Shown here one piece after another: positions 60,901 through 64,000 of a DNA stretch of 64,000 nt. The stretch spans positions 74,950,463 through 75,014,462 of the forward strand of contig CM048554.1 of NCBI GenBank assembly GCA_026413225.1. The letters are read 5' to 3'. Position 1 is the first letter of the stretch, and each line of letters starts with the position of its first letter. The translations under genes were made by a program, and so were the position numbers. The notes beneath the pieces were generated by a model. That model was not told where the DNA came from, searched no databases, and saw nothing but the letters and a program-made list of their open reading frames with translations. Source of the stretch: Otis tarda (lineage: Eukaryota > Chordata > Aves > Otidiformes > Otididae).

Positions 60901-63571
60901 TTAACCTATATACATGCTACTTAAGAGCAATTTATTAATGGGATAGCAAGTGGATTTGCTTAGATTACAGGGGCCTGAACCGCAGGGAGCTGTGGGATTT
61001 TAAGCCCAGCTCTCTGCCTCCAGCATGTTACTGAGGATTGCAAGGCAGCTCCCCTACGCAGTGCAAGTGTTCATCACCCATCTGAGATGACAGTAGAAAT
61101 GAACAGTCACACTGCCTAACTAATATGTAGCATGAGCATTGACCATACTGGAGGACTTCTGTCCTTTCTGCATCTGGAAAAGCAGTGTTGTCTGGAAAAG
61201 CGTACATTTCTCTAAACTTTAATTGCAATCTACAGAAAATTTTACTTCTCAGACTTTTTTTCCTAATCCAGCTGCCAATCTTAAATGTTAAGAAAGCAAA
61301 CTGCAGCAACTTTGTGGTTACATTTATATGAAATAATATGTTGCCCACAATTAAACACAATGAAGAGGAATATTCGGTAAGCATTATTCTGACTTTCTCT
61401 TTTGGAACATACCCATAGGCTGCAGTTGGAATTGATACTCAGATCATTTACCATAAAGGTAAAAGCGAAGAACTTCTCAACCGAGCCATGGAGCTACAAC
61501 GGACAGCAGATGACAGTAAATATACATCCTTTCTACTTTCCCAGTCAGTTTATAAGCATGCACGTTAAAATAAATTTCAAAAGCACATCACTAAGCAGAA
61601 CTACTGCTGTAACAGAACAGTGTATTGATCTAAGTTACCATACAAAGTACTTGAAATGGCCACAGGTACAATTTGAAAAGTTCATGTGTTGTCATCTTGC
61701 CAGATGCTGAAAGTTTATTTCATTTACAAAAGGAACATTTCAGATACAACCACTGTTTAAATATGTAAATATACTCAATCTAGTAGTCCAACTGAAATCA
61801 ATTCACAACAGTTTAAGTATTCGGAAAGCTGGATTTCACCAATGAAGGATAATAATGTTAAAGGATTTTGGCCTTTTTTCATTGAAAATGAAAGCAAGCT
61901 CTAAAATTACAGAAATTACCTCTTCAGTTTTTCAGGACACTTTGAGTTCTTTGAAACTTTTCCTATATACTTGTTGCAGCTGTTCTCAGCAGTTCTGGTA
62001 AAGCAAAGAGAGATAGTACTGACTGAGACATAGGTCTGCATGGGAGCTGCAAGGTTGCTTTTTTCCTTTAGATTACATGATGTCAAGAGTGCTTGTATGC
62101 CCTGTACTAAAAGAGGTTATAGTATACTGTGTATGGTGTATTAAACGCTTACTAACATACCTCCAAGGGATAAAATTTACCTTTTTAAATGCCACTGCAA
62201 CGCCATTCAACTATACCTCCTATTTTCTCCCCACAGGTTACGATTTAACCATTGCAGACAATAGCCAGCATGTTAATGGCACTTTTGGCAGAATGAAGGC
62301 TCTGCGAACCCAGCTGATGAGAGCCATTACAAAAATGCAAGCAGCAGAGCCAGGTTGTAAGAGGAATTTCATCTTTGTGATGCTTTATCTTCATACATTT
62401 AAGAGCATATTTTATCTTTGCATATGGCCTGTGAAGTTGGCATTAAGATTTCAGTCCCAGGGAGGCCTAAAGGAATTTGACTGAAACTACAAGACCTAGA
62501 CAGCAAACATCCAGCTCTAACACATTCATAATGAAATTATGTTTTGTTATCTGAAATTATTAACATTCTTCTTGACCCTCTTTATTACAATTGTCCTCTC
62601 CCATGTTACTCTTGATCTTTTCAGGGCTTGGAGAATCTCTTTGAGTTTATTGTATTGATAGTCAAAATCTAATTCACATATACATCACACCTGGCAAGTA
62701 GGGTATTTGGGAGGTAATTACTGGTAGTCTTGATTGACAAAACTTCACCTTAGTTTTTCAGAAAAAAAAAGACATCATAGAGCATCCAGTAAGTCTACCT
62801 GGAGGTGTTCAAAGTTGACATGATCACAATTTCTTCATTAAATTTAACAAAAAGTGCCTGGGGTTTACTCCTAAGACATTATAATACACAAAATGCCACA
62901 GGTTTTACAAATAGAGTAGTTGGTAACTCCAAAAAAATTAAAATCCCAAAACGGCAAGTATGAAAAAACAAAACCACTTCAATGTCTTGGGTTTGTCTCT
63001 CCTTCCAAAATGACTTTCATGAAAAATATTCAACAAATATGTGCCTTTTCTTTTAAAAACTGTATTAAAAACAATGCATTTTTTCATCTCTGTTCCAACT
63101 TCCTCTGCTACATAACACCCACCAAAACCCAAGGACATTGAAAATTTCTAACAATCTGGAATGGAAAGGAGAATTTGTTAAATTTTAAGAATTAATATAA
63201 CTGTAGACCAACCACAGGATTTTTTTAATATTCCCTGTGGAAATAAAGAGAAAACCAACCAAACAAGGTCTACTGTTCTGCAGAAGGTAAAATCCCATTA
63301 GCGTCACCACTTTCTAAGTACTGGCTATAGCTCGCTTGAATCTTTGAAAGAGTTCACTTCTTCTCATCCTCTATTTATTTTGTAGTGGAGGCCAGAGAGC
63401 GTTTGGAGCAAGCTAAACTGAAGACTGAAGAGGCTGTAAGTGCTACCATGACAGTAACACAAGCTACAACCCCCATGGATGAGAATGTGAGGTTGTGGTC
63501 CCAAAACCTGCAAGACTTCCAGCACAATTCAGCGGCATATGACAGTGCTGTGCATTCAGCTGGTGATGCAG
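18877..63571 (+). CDS. LAMA4: Laminin subunit alpha-4, partial (16 internal exons)
   Basis: Laminin alpha-4 assembles with beta and gamma chains into laminins such as 411 and 421, secreted into endothelial, muscle and nerve basement membranes. The spliced frame is the join of 18877-18978, 28510-28634, 32618-32698, 37793-38007, 42514-42609, 43911-44062, 44207-44317, 48312-48423, 52771-52938, 53698-53891, 55796-55912, 56903-57051, 59049-59190, 61419-61515, 62237-62353 and 63386-63571. It runs about 721 codons without a stop, and every intron is GT-AG. Residues 1-207 are cysteine-rich LE modules. Residues 207-721 are hydrophilic heptad-like coil starting with a CDKCIWDL motif. The short truncated arm, with no N-terminal LN domain, and runs such as [19 protein letters not shown] and [12 protein letters not shown] identify alpha-4 rather than alpha-1, -2, -3 or -5 by my recall of the human protein. 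Missing from the window are the signal-peptide exon, the end of the coil and the five LG domains. Identity is firm; exact exon edges are inferred from splice signals and homology. Confidence 0.96.
22513..22547 (+). repeat. AAAT/GATA microsatellite
   Basis: This is a compound repeat of taaa units interrupted by agatagat. Confidence 0.9.
25852..25913 (+). repeat. 31-bp tandem duplication
   Basis: Two adjacent 31-bp units start with gcacaaacaaagag and end with gatgaaggctacaa. They differ only by tg versus ca in the middle (units 25852-25882 and 25883-25913). This looks like a recent local duplication in the w1/w2 intron. Confidence 0.93.
27180..28152 (+). mobile_element. Endogenous retrovirus LTR, plus strand, 5'-incomplete
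   Basis: The right end, gctaaactacaaca, is the same LTR terminus found inverted at 39166 and 50302. Long blocks match the minus-strand copy at 50.3-51.3 kb, for example cccatggaggcccatggagg, ggcatctgcctga and a gaagttgtttttgttctttc block followed by an AATAAA at 27966-27971. The expected TGTYCTGGTT start was not found, so the U3 end is missing or too diverged; 27180 is approximate. The five bases after the end (28153-28157) are gtcag, and no matching left target copy was found. The minus-strand 207-codon open frame inside it is a chance frame in the G+C-rich LTR. Confidence 0.85.
28510..28634 (+). CDS. LAMA4: LAMA4 exon w2: LE module continuation
   Basis: This 125-nt exon runs from phase 0 to phase 2. 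The acceptor is tttccactgaag and the donor is a consensus gtaagt. It encodes [21 protein letters not shown] and then [12 protein letters not shown], which complete one LE module and open the next. The NTT is an N-glycosylation sequon kept in the same place as in mammalian alpha-4, by recall. The exon was too short to stand out as an open frame and was found from its cysteine spacing. It lies about 360 bp downstream of the plus-strand LTR that ends at 28152. Confidence 0.94.
30455..30520 (+). mobile_element. CR1 LINE 3'-tail fragment
   Basis: About 65 bases resemble the end of a CR1: ttgaacttgatgatcttc, then a degenerate 'gtgccttccatctcagaa' block, ending with tattctatgatct. It is a short, diverged, 5'-truncated remnant of a subfamily like the one near 60.6 kb, which shares the ttgatgatctt block. 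Confidence 0.7.
31144..31162 (+). repeat. A homopolymer
   Basis: There are nineteen consecutive A bases, preceded by aat and followed by ggaggagg. Confidence 0.9.
32618..32698 (+). CDS. LAMA4: LAMA4 exon w3: LE module core
   Basis: This 81-nt exon starts by completing an Asn codon (AA|C) and ends within an Arg codon (AG|G). It encodes the [11 protein letters not shown] segment and then [16 protein letters not shown], a canonical LE loop ending in the C-x-C and G-P-N-C-E-R motif. The acceptor is attccag and the donor is gtaaga. A second AG lies 8 nt into the exon (ctttgcag). Using it would shift the frame, so 32618 is the start that keeps the homology. This is among the smallest exons here and does not appear as a long open frame. 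Confidence 0.93.
32699..37792 (+). other. LAMA4: LAMA4 intron w3/w4
   Basis: This 5.1-kb intron has two G+C-richer islands, about 34.3-34.65 kb and 36.55-36.83 kb, that I could not assign. Otherwise I see nothing in it. Confidence 0.85.
37793..38007 (+). CDS. LAMA4: LAMA4 exon w4: complete LE module, highly conserved
   Basis: This 215-nt exon is the largest short-arm exon and enters and leaves with split codons. It encodes [19 protein letters not shown], then an Asn-Ser-Asp-Pro loop, a C-D-E-V-T-G-Q-C motif, [20 protein letters not shown] and a terminal KNCT. This stretch is close to identical to human alpha-4 as I recall it. NTT and NCT are N-glycosylation sequons. The acceptor is cttcctttcag and the donor is gtattg. 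The eight-cysteine spacing of an LE repeat is intact, so this part of the short arm should fold normally. Confidence 0.96.
39161..39165 (+). repeat. Target-site duplication, left copy
   Basis: The bases gatgc immediately precede the TG end of the solo LTR and are matched exactly at 39620-39624. Confidence 0.88.
39166..39619 (-). mobile_element. Solo LTR of an ERVL-like endogenous retrovirus
   Basis: This 454-bp element reads on the minus strand from TGTCCTGGTTCTGGCTAGC to GGGGCTAAACTATGACA, with TG...CA ends. It is flanked on both sides by the same five bases, gatgc (39161-39165 and 39620-39624). A TATATAAG box lies on the minus strand within it (plus-strand cttatata near 39433). No internal retroviral coding sequence is present, so it is a solo LTR left by recombination between two LTRs. 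A 5-bp duplication is typical of class III (ERVL) elements. The family name cannot be given from sequence alone. Confidence 0.92.
39620..39624 (+). repeat. Target-site duplication, right copy
   Basis: The bases gatgc immediately follow the CA end of the solo LTR, identical to 39161-39165. Confidence 0.88.
42514..42609 (+). CDS. LAMA4: LAMA4 exon w5: last partial LE module and linker to the coil
   Basis: This 96-nt exon completes a Glu codon and ends with one base (A) of a Ser codon. The acceptor is ctttttcccccag and the donor is gtaaga. It encodes [20 protein letters not shown] followed by a linker that ends in TDCPTIS. The CNCGG and TGEC motifs match the final half LE module of alpha-4. The linker is longer than I recall for human, where the chain goes from PPTG almost straight into the CDKC motif. 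Here there are about seven more residues, including one more cysteine. The exon end is fixed by the only good phase-1 donor in the region. Confidence 0.9.
42610..43910 (+). other. LAMA4: LAMA4 intron w5/w6
   Basis: This 1.3-kb intron has no repeat or gene that I can recognise. Confidence 0.85.
43911..44062 (+). CDS. LAMA4: LAMA4 exon w6: start of the coiled coil, interchain Cys pair
   Basis: This 152-nt exon runs from phase 1 to phase 0, with acceptor ttcttatcag and donor gtacaa. It opens with [20 protein letters not shown]. The Cys-x-x-Cys pair at the head of the coil is where laminin chains are joined by disulfides (family knowledge). The sequence then becomes heptad-like: Ala, Leu and Ile alternate with charged residues and there are no further cysteines. 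An NLT sequon lies near the end. This exon marks the switch from the LE short arm to domain II. Confidence 0.95.
44063..44206 (+). other. LAMA4: LAMA4 intron w6/w7, very short
   Basis: At 144 bp this is the shortest intron in the window. It ends in an unusual C-run polypyrimidine tract. Confidence 0.9.
44207..44317 (+). CDS. LAMA4: LAMA4 exon w7: coiled coil
   Basis: This 111-nt exon encodes 37 codons in phase 0 at both ends. The acceptor is a run of eight C followed by acacag, and the donor is a weaker gtttgt. It encodes [12 protein letters not shown], then [20 protein letters not shown] and LDEQ, which aligns in length with the equivalent human coil segment. The three Lys codons create an eight-A run in the coding strand. 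The intron before it is only 144 bp. An antisense CR1 fragment begins about 75 bp downstream. Confidence 0.9.
44391..44615 (-). mobile_element. CR1 LINE fragment, antisense
   Basis: Read on the minus strand this is a diverged CR1 3' region. On the plus strand the markers are agaagggacct, tcatctagtccaact, 'ccaccacctctatg'-like and 'attccagtgtttgaccaccc' blocks, in the order expected for an inverted CR1. The usual octamer tail is lost or eroded. It begins about 75 bp after exon w7, with no visible effect on its donor. Confidence 0.8.
45949..46524 (+). mobile_element. CR1 LINE, 3' part, degenerate
   Basis: The first 220 bases translate into the C-terminal end of the CR1 reverse transcriptase ORF: a [15 protein letters not shown] motif, an HKKGMDLL stretch and [20 protein letters not shown]. 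The frame is cut by a TAG at 46171 where intact copies continue. The element ends in the characteristic attctatgattctgt tail. It is clearly related to the copy at 51.3-52.6 kb but carries stops and indels, so it is older and non-functional. Confidence 0.93.
47619..47635 (+). repeat. AC dinucleotide repeat
   Basis: There are eight and a half ac units following tatacat. It is a simple microsatellite in the w7/w8 intron. Confidence 0.9.
48312..48423 (+). CDS. LAMA4: LAMA4 exon w8: coiled coil
   Basis: This 112-nt exon runs from phase 0 to phase 1, with acceptor ttattcatag and donor gtaaat. It encodes [20 protein letters not shown] and then [17 protein letters not shown]. The G-x-LVQKE and MRD-IQ motifs match the human coil. 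Hydrophobic residues sit at heptad spacing, with many Gln, Glu and Lys. It is flanked by long introns that carry CR1 and LTR insertions. Confidence 0.92.
50302..51323 (-). mobile_element. Endogenous retrovirus LTR, minus strand, full length
   Basis: The plus strand runs from tgtcgtagtttagctgcact to aaaaccagaaca, which on the minus strand is TGTTCTGGTTTTG...CTAAACTACGACA, the same ends as the solo LTR at 39.2 kb. The minus strand carries a TATTTAAG box (51141-51148) and an AATAAA (50487-50492). At about 1.02 kb it is twice as long as the 39-kb LTR, with a G+C-rich middle of repeated gcccatgg/ctgcag motifs. The left flank is acttg and the right flank is ctcct, so there is no target duplication. 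No gag, pol or env sequence adjoins it. Open frames of up to 209 codons inside are unsupported. Confidence 0.9.
51330..52572 (-). mobile_element. CR1 LINE, 5'-truncated, young-looking
   Basis: This is a minus-strand CR1 copy of about 1.24 kb. Its 3' end lies at 51331-51365 and consists of four copies of the tcatagaa octamer (ATTCTATG when read in its own direction). The 5' end is truncated inside the reverse transcriptase domain near 52560-52572. The retained coding part is completely open (separate entry). The 3' end directly abuts the LTR that finishes at 51323. No target duplication was found, as is common for CR1. Confidence 0.95.
51435..52571 (-). CDS. CR1 reverse transcriptase ORF, C-terminal 378 codons, open
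   Basis: This is the C-terminal part of the CR1 ORF2 reverse transcriptase. In life it copies CR1 RNA at a nicked target site. Visible motifs include [35 protein letters not shown] and the FADDTKL motif that carries the catalytic Asp pair. These are followed by the CR1-specific tail: [40 protein letters not shown], and [19 protein letters not shown] near the stop. The N-terminal endonuclease and the fingers part of the enzyme are missing, so this copy cannot act by itself. The true start is upstream and truncated; the apparent start is only where the frame opens. The lack of any stop or frameshift argues for recent insertion. Confidence 0.93.
   Translation of the reverse strand: MWGSHQKRTRLDKVDKGRATDIVYLDLCKAFDTVPHDILLSKLERHGFDGWTTRWIRSWLDGRTQRVVVNGSMSKWRPVTSGVPQGSVLGPALFNIFVGDMDSGIECTLSKFADDTKLCGAVDSLEGRDAIQRDLDRLERWARANLMKFNQAKCKVLHLGRGNPRHKYRLGEDWIESSPEEKDLGVLVDERLNMSGQCALAAQKANRILGCIKRSVASRSREVILPLYSALVRPHLEYCVQFWSPQHKKDMDQLERVQRRATKMIRGLEHLSYEDRLRELGLFSLEKRRLRGDLIAVFQYLKGAYRKDGEKLFSRACCDRTRGNGFKLEGGRFRLDIRKKFFTMRVVEHWNRLPREVVDAPSLEVFKARLDEALSNLI
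52771..52938 (+). CDS. LAMA4: LAMA4 exon w9: coiled coil
   Basis: This 168-nt exon is phase 1 at both ends, with acceptor tttgtcctacag and a strong gtgagt donor. It encodes [20 protein letters not shown], then a [13 protein letters not shown] helix and a Glu-rich end (four consecutive Glu). The ELSPEEI and MLKEI motifs correspond to ELSPKEI and MLEEI of human alpha-4. The acceptor lies only about 200 bp beyond the 5' end of the young CR1 insertion, so that insertion landed close to an exon without damaging it. Confidence 0.94.
52939..53697 (+). other. LAMA4: LAMA4 intron w9/w10
   Basis: This is a 759-bp intron. No repeat or RNA gene is seen in it. Confidence 0.88.
53698..53891 (+). CDS. LAMA4: LAMA4 exon w10: coiled coil
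   Basis: This 194-nt exon runs from phase 1 to phase 0, with acceptor tttctcctag and donor gtatta. It encodes [20 protein letters not shown], then [20 protein letters not shown] and [16 protein letters not shown]. The KLSDL(K/Q)EALDQAL core is nearly identical to human alpha-4 and fixes the frame. NDT is a sequon. A GTG codon overlaps the acceptor AG and is not a start. The frame stays open past the donor for about 60 nt, which is not meaningful. Confidence 0.96.
53892..55795 (+). other. LAMA4: LAMA4 intron w10/w11
   Basis: This 1.9-kb AT-rich intron ends in a long aattt/T-rich tract just before the acceptor. Nothing else is recognised. Confidence 0.87.
55796..55912 (+). CDS. LAMA4: LAMA4 exon w11: coiled coil
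   Basis: This 117-nt exon encodes 39 codons in phase 0 at both ends. The acceptor is a very long T-rich tract ending in tttag and the donor is gtaggt. It encodes [20 protein letters not shown] and then [17 protein letters not shown]. The EQHEKI and LSEVIK ends align with the human segment, and the middle is diverged, as usual for coil surfaces. There is no long open frame here. It was found by following the phase from w10 to w12. Confidence 0.91.
55913..56902 (+). other. LAMA4: LAMA4 intron w11/w12
   Basis: This 990-bp intron is strongly AT-rich (for example 56.5-56.9 kb), with no identified feature. Confidence 0.87.
56903..57051 (+). CDS. LAMA4: LAMA4 exon w12: coiled coil
   Basis: This 149-nt exon runs from phase 0 to phase 2, with acceptor tattttgtccag and donor gtaaaa. 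It encodes [20 protein letters not shown] and [20 protein letters not shown], then [10 protein letters not shown]. The YAEIDGAK motif is shared with human alpha-4 and gives strong identification. NVS and NLS are sequons. The last codon is split (CG|G) with w13. Confidence 0.94.
57052..59048 (+). other. LAMA4: LAMA4 intron w12/w13
   Basis: This is a 2.0-kb AT-rich intron with a short TA run near 58373. No gene or clear transposon is visible. Confidence 0.87.
59049..59190 (+). CDS. LAMA4: LAMA4 exon w13: coiled coil
   Basis: This 142-nt exon runs from phase 2 to phase 0, with acceptor tttttaacag and a consensus gtaagt donor. It encodes [20 protein letters not shown], then [20 protein letters not shown] and TTNRVND. 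The [14 protein letters not shown] block is nearly the same as in human alpha-4. NAS and NTT are sequons. A CR1 insertion begins about 325 bp downstream in the next intron. Confidence 0.96.
59191..61418 (+). other. LAMA4: LAMA4 intron w13/w14
   Basis: This 2.2-kb intron is more than half occupied by an internally deleted plus-strand CR1 (59515-60688). The remainder, 60.7-61.4 kb, holds nothing recognised. Confidence 0.87.
59515..60688 (+). mobile_element. CR1-type LINE with internal deletion
   Basis: Three blocks of one CR1 are recognisable. The first (59515-59763) encodes a [20 protein letters not shown] stretch and [13 protein letters not shown], the linker before the reverse transcriptase. 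The second (about 59815-60015) matches the fingers region: a [10 protein letters not shown]-like frame, an [10 protein letters not shown]-like frame and [10 protein letters not shown]. The third (about 60020-60688) resumes at [15 protein letters not shown] and continues through [19 protein letters not shown] to an aatgattctatgat tail. The part between, which should carry the catalytic FADD motif, is absent. Stops and frameshifts elsewhere show it is old and dead. Its subfamily differs from the 51-kb copy. Confidence 0.92.
61419..61515 (+). CDS. LAMA4: LAMA4 exon w14: coiled coil
   Basis: This 97-nt exon runs from phase 0 to phase 1, with acceptor acccatag and donor gtaaat. It encodes [20 protein letters not shown] and then [22 protein letters not shown] is shared with human alpha-4. 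The exon ends with the first base of a Ser codon completed by w15. Another AG occurs 7 nt into the exon, but using it would break the frame. Confidence 0.94.
61516..62236 (+). other. LAMA4: LAMA4 intron w14/w15
   Basis: This is a 721-bp AT-rich intron with no visible feature besides its splice sites. Confidence 0.87.
62237..62353 (+). CDS. LAMA4: LAMA4 exon w15: coiled coil, tandem donor
   Basis: This 117-nt exon is phase 1 at both ends, with acceptor tctccccacag. It encodes [20 protein letters not shown], then [22 protein letters not shown] is a sequon. The end at 62353 uses a donor reading gttgta, which is poor. A better gtaaga donor begins 3 nt later. Both keep the frame: the first gives EPVEAR across the junction and the second gives EPGLEAR. 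I chose the first because it matches the human length as I recall it. Confidence 0.88.
62354..62361 (+). promoter_or_regulatory. LAMA4: Overlapping splice donors (gttgtaag)
   Basis: Two GT dinucleotides 3 nt apart could both end exon w15. The first (62354) reads gttgta and the second (62357) reads gtaaga, closer to consensus. Both keep the frame into w16. The annotated exon uses the first on the basis of expected protein length. Confidence 0.6.
62354..63385 (+). other. LAMA4: LAMA4 intron w15/w16
   Basis: This 1.0-kb intron begins with the overlapping gttgtaag donors. Nothing else is recognised. Confidence 0.87.
63386..63571 (+). CDS. LAMA4: LAMA4 exon w16: coiled coil
   Basis: This 186-nt exon is phase 1 at both ends, with acceptor tttattttgtag and donor gtatgg. 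It encodes [20 protein letters not shown], then [20 protein letters not shown] and [14 protein letters not shown]. The QATTPM and WSQNLQ motifs correspond to QATAPM and WSQNLQ of human alpha-4. It is the last exon in the window. The next coil exon should begin after 64000, since 63572-64000 shows no further exon. Confidence 0.95.
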
Positions 63572-64000
63572 GTATGGTGACCTGAATTTTGCCATTCCTA
63601 GCATTAAAAAGTCAGGGAATCATTGCAACATCATGTTGTATGAATTGTTTACATTGCATATAATGTCCTAGCATTTTATCTCCATGAAAACCTTTCAGAA
63701 ACTAGCAGTTGTCTAGAGATTTGACTGTACTTTATAAACTTTTGGATATTTTGGCTTTTCCAAAAATTACTTTAAACACTTAAGGGCTGAAGTCTTCTTG
63801 GTTTCTAAGACGTTTTTATCAGGGTACCAAGGTCACAATGAACAGTAGACAGCTTGTTTAAATACTTCTTGCTATTATGATTGGCAATTTAGTTATTTTT
63901 TTTAACATTGGGAGGTATTTGAAAACAGGGACCTTTTGTCCTCAGTAGTACAAACATGAAGGAGAAATGGTCCCTGACTTGATGAGCTTGTAGTCTAAAC
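63572..64000 (+). other. LAMA4: LAMA4 intron after w16 (runs off window)
   Basis: These last 429 bases show no acceptor-exon pattern and no repeat. The intron continues beyond the window. Confidence 0.8.

Overview
The window is vertebrate, and almost certainly avian, chromosomal DNA. It has small, well-formed exons separated by kilobase introns. The LINEs are all CR1-type with ATTCTATG-like 3' tails, and there are LTRs of an ERVL-like type with a 5-bp target duplication. I saw no mammalian-type SINEs. The species cannot be fixed from the sequence alone.

One gene explains all the convincing coding sequence. It is the plus-strand gene for the laminin alpha-4 chain (LAMA4), a basement-membrane subunit. 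Sixteen consecutive internal exons can be read from 18877 to 63571. They total 2164 coding nt, about 721 codons, with no in-frame stop and continuous splice phases. The first five exons encode the short arm of laminin EGF-like (LE) modules. The next eleven encode the alpha-chain part of the triple coiled coil (domains II/I). The gene is open at both ends: the signal-peptide exon must lie upstream of base 1, and the rest of the coil plus the C-terminal LG domains lie past 64000.

Layout: 1-18876 is the presumed 5' intron, with only simple repeats and a CR1 tail near 7.9 kb. 18877-42609 carries the LE exons w1-w5, with long introns that hold a plus-strand LTR (about 27.2-28.15 kb), a CR1 tail (30.5 kb) and a solo LTR with intact target duplication (39166-39619). 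43911-63571 carries the coil exons w6-w16. Here the introns hold four CR1 or LTR insertions: an antisense CR1 (44.4 kb), a degenerate CR1 (45.95-46.5 kb), a minus-strand LTR abutting a 5'-truncated CR1 whose reading frame is still open over 378 codons (50.3-52.57 kb), and an internally deleted CR1 (59.5-60.7 kb).

I found no new multi-gene system. The points most worth a second look are inside LAMA4: a seven-residue extension with an extra cysteine at the LE/coil junction (42589-42609), and a tandem GTTGTAAG donor at 62354 that could add one residue. The young-looking CR1 open frame and the LTR structures come next. Exon labels w1-w16 are local to this window. By recall of the human gene they should match exons 3-18.
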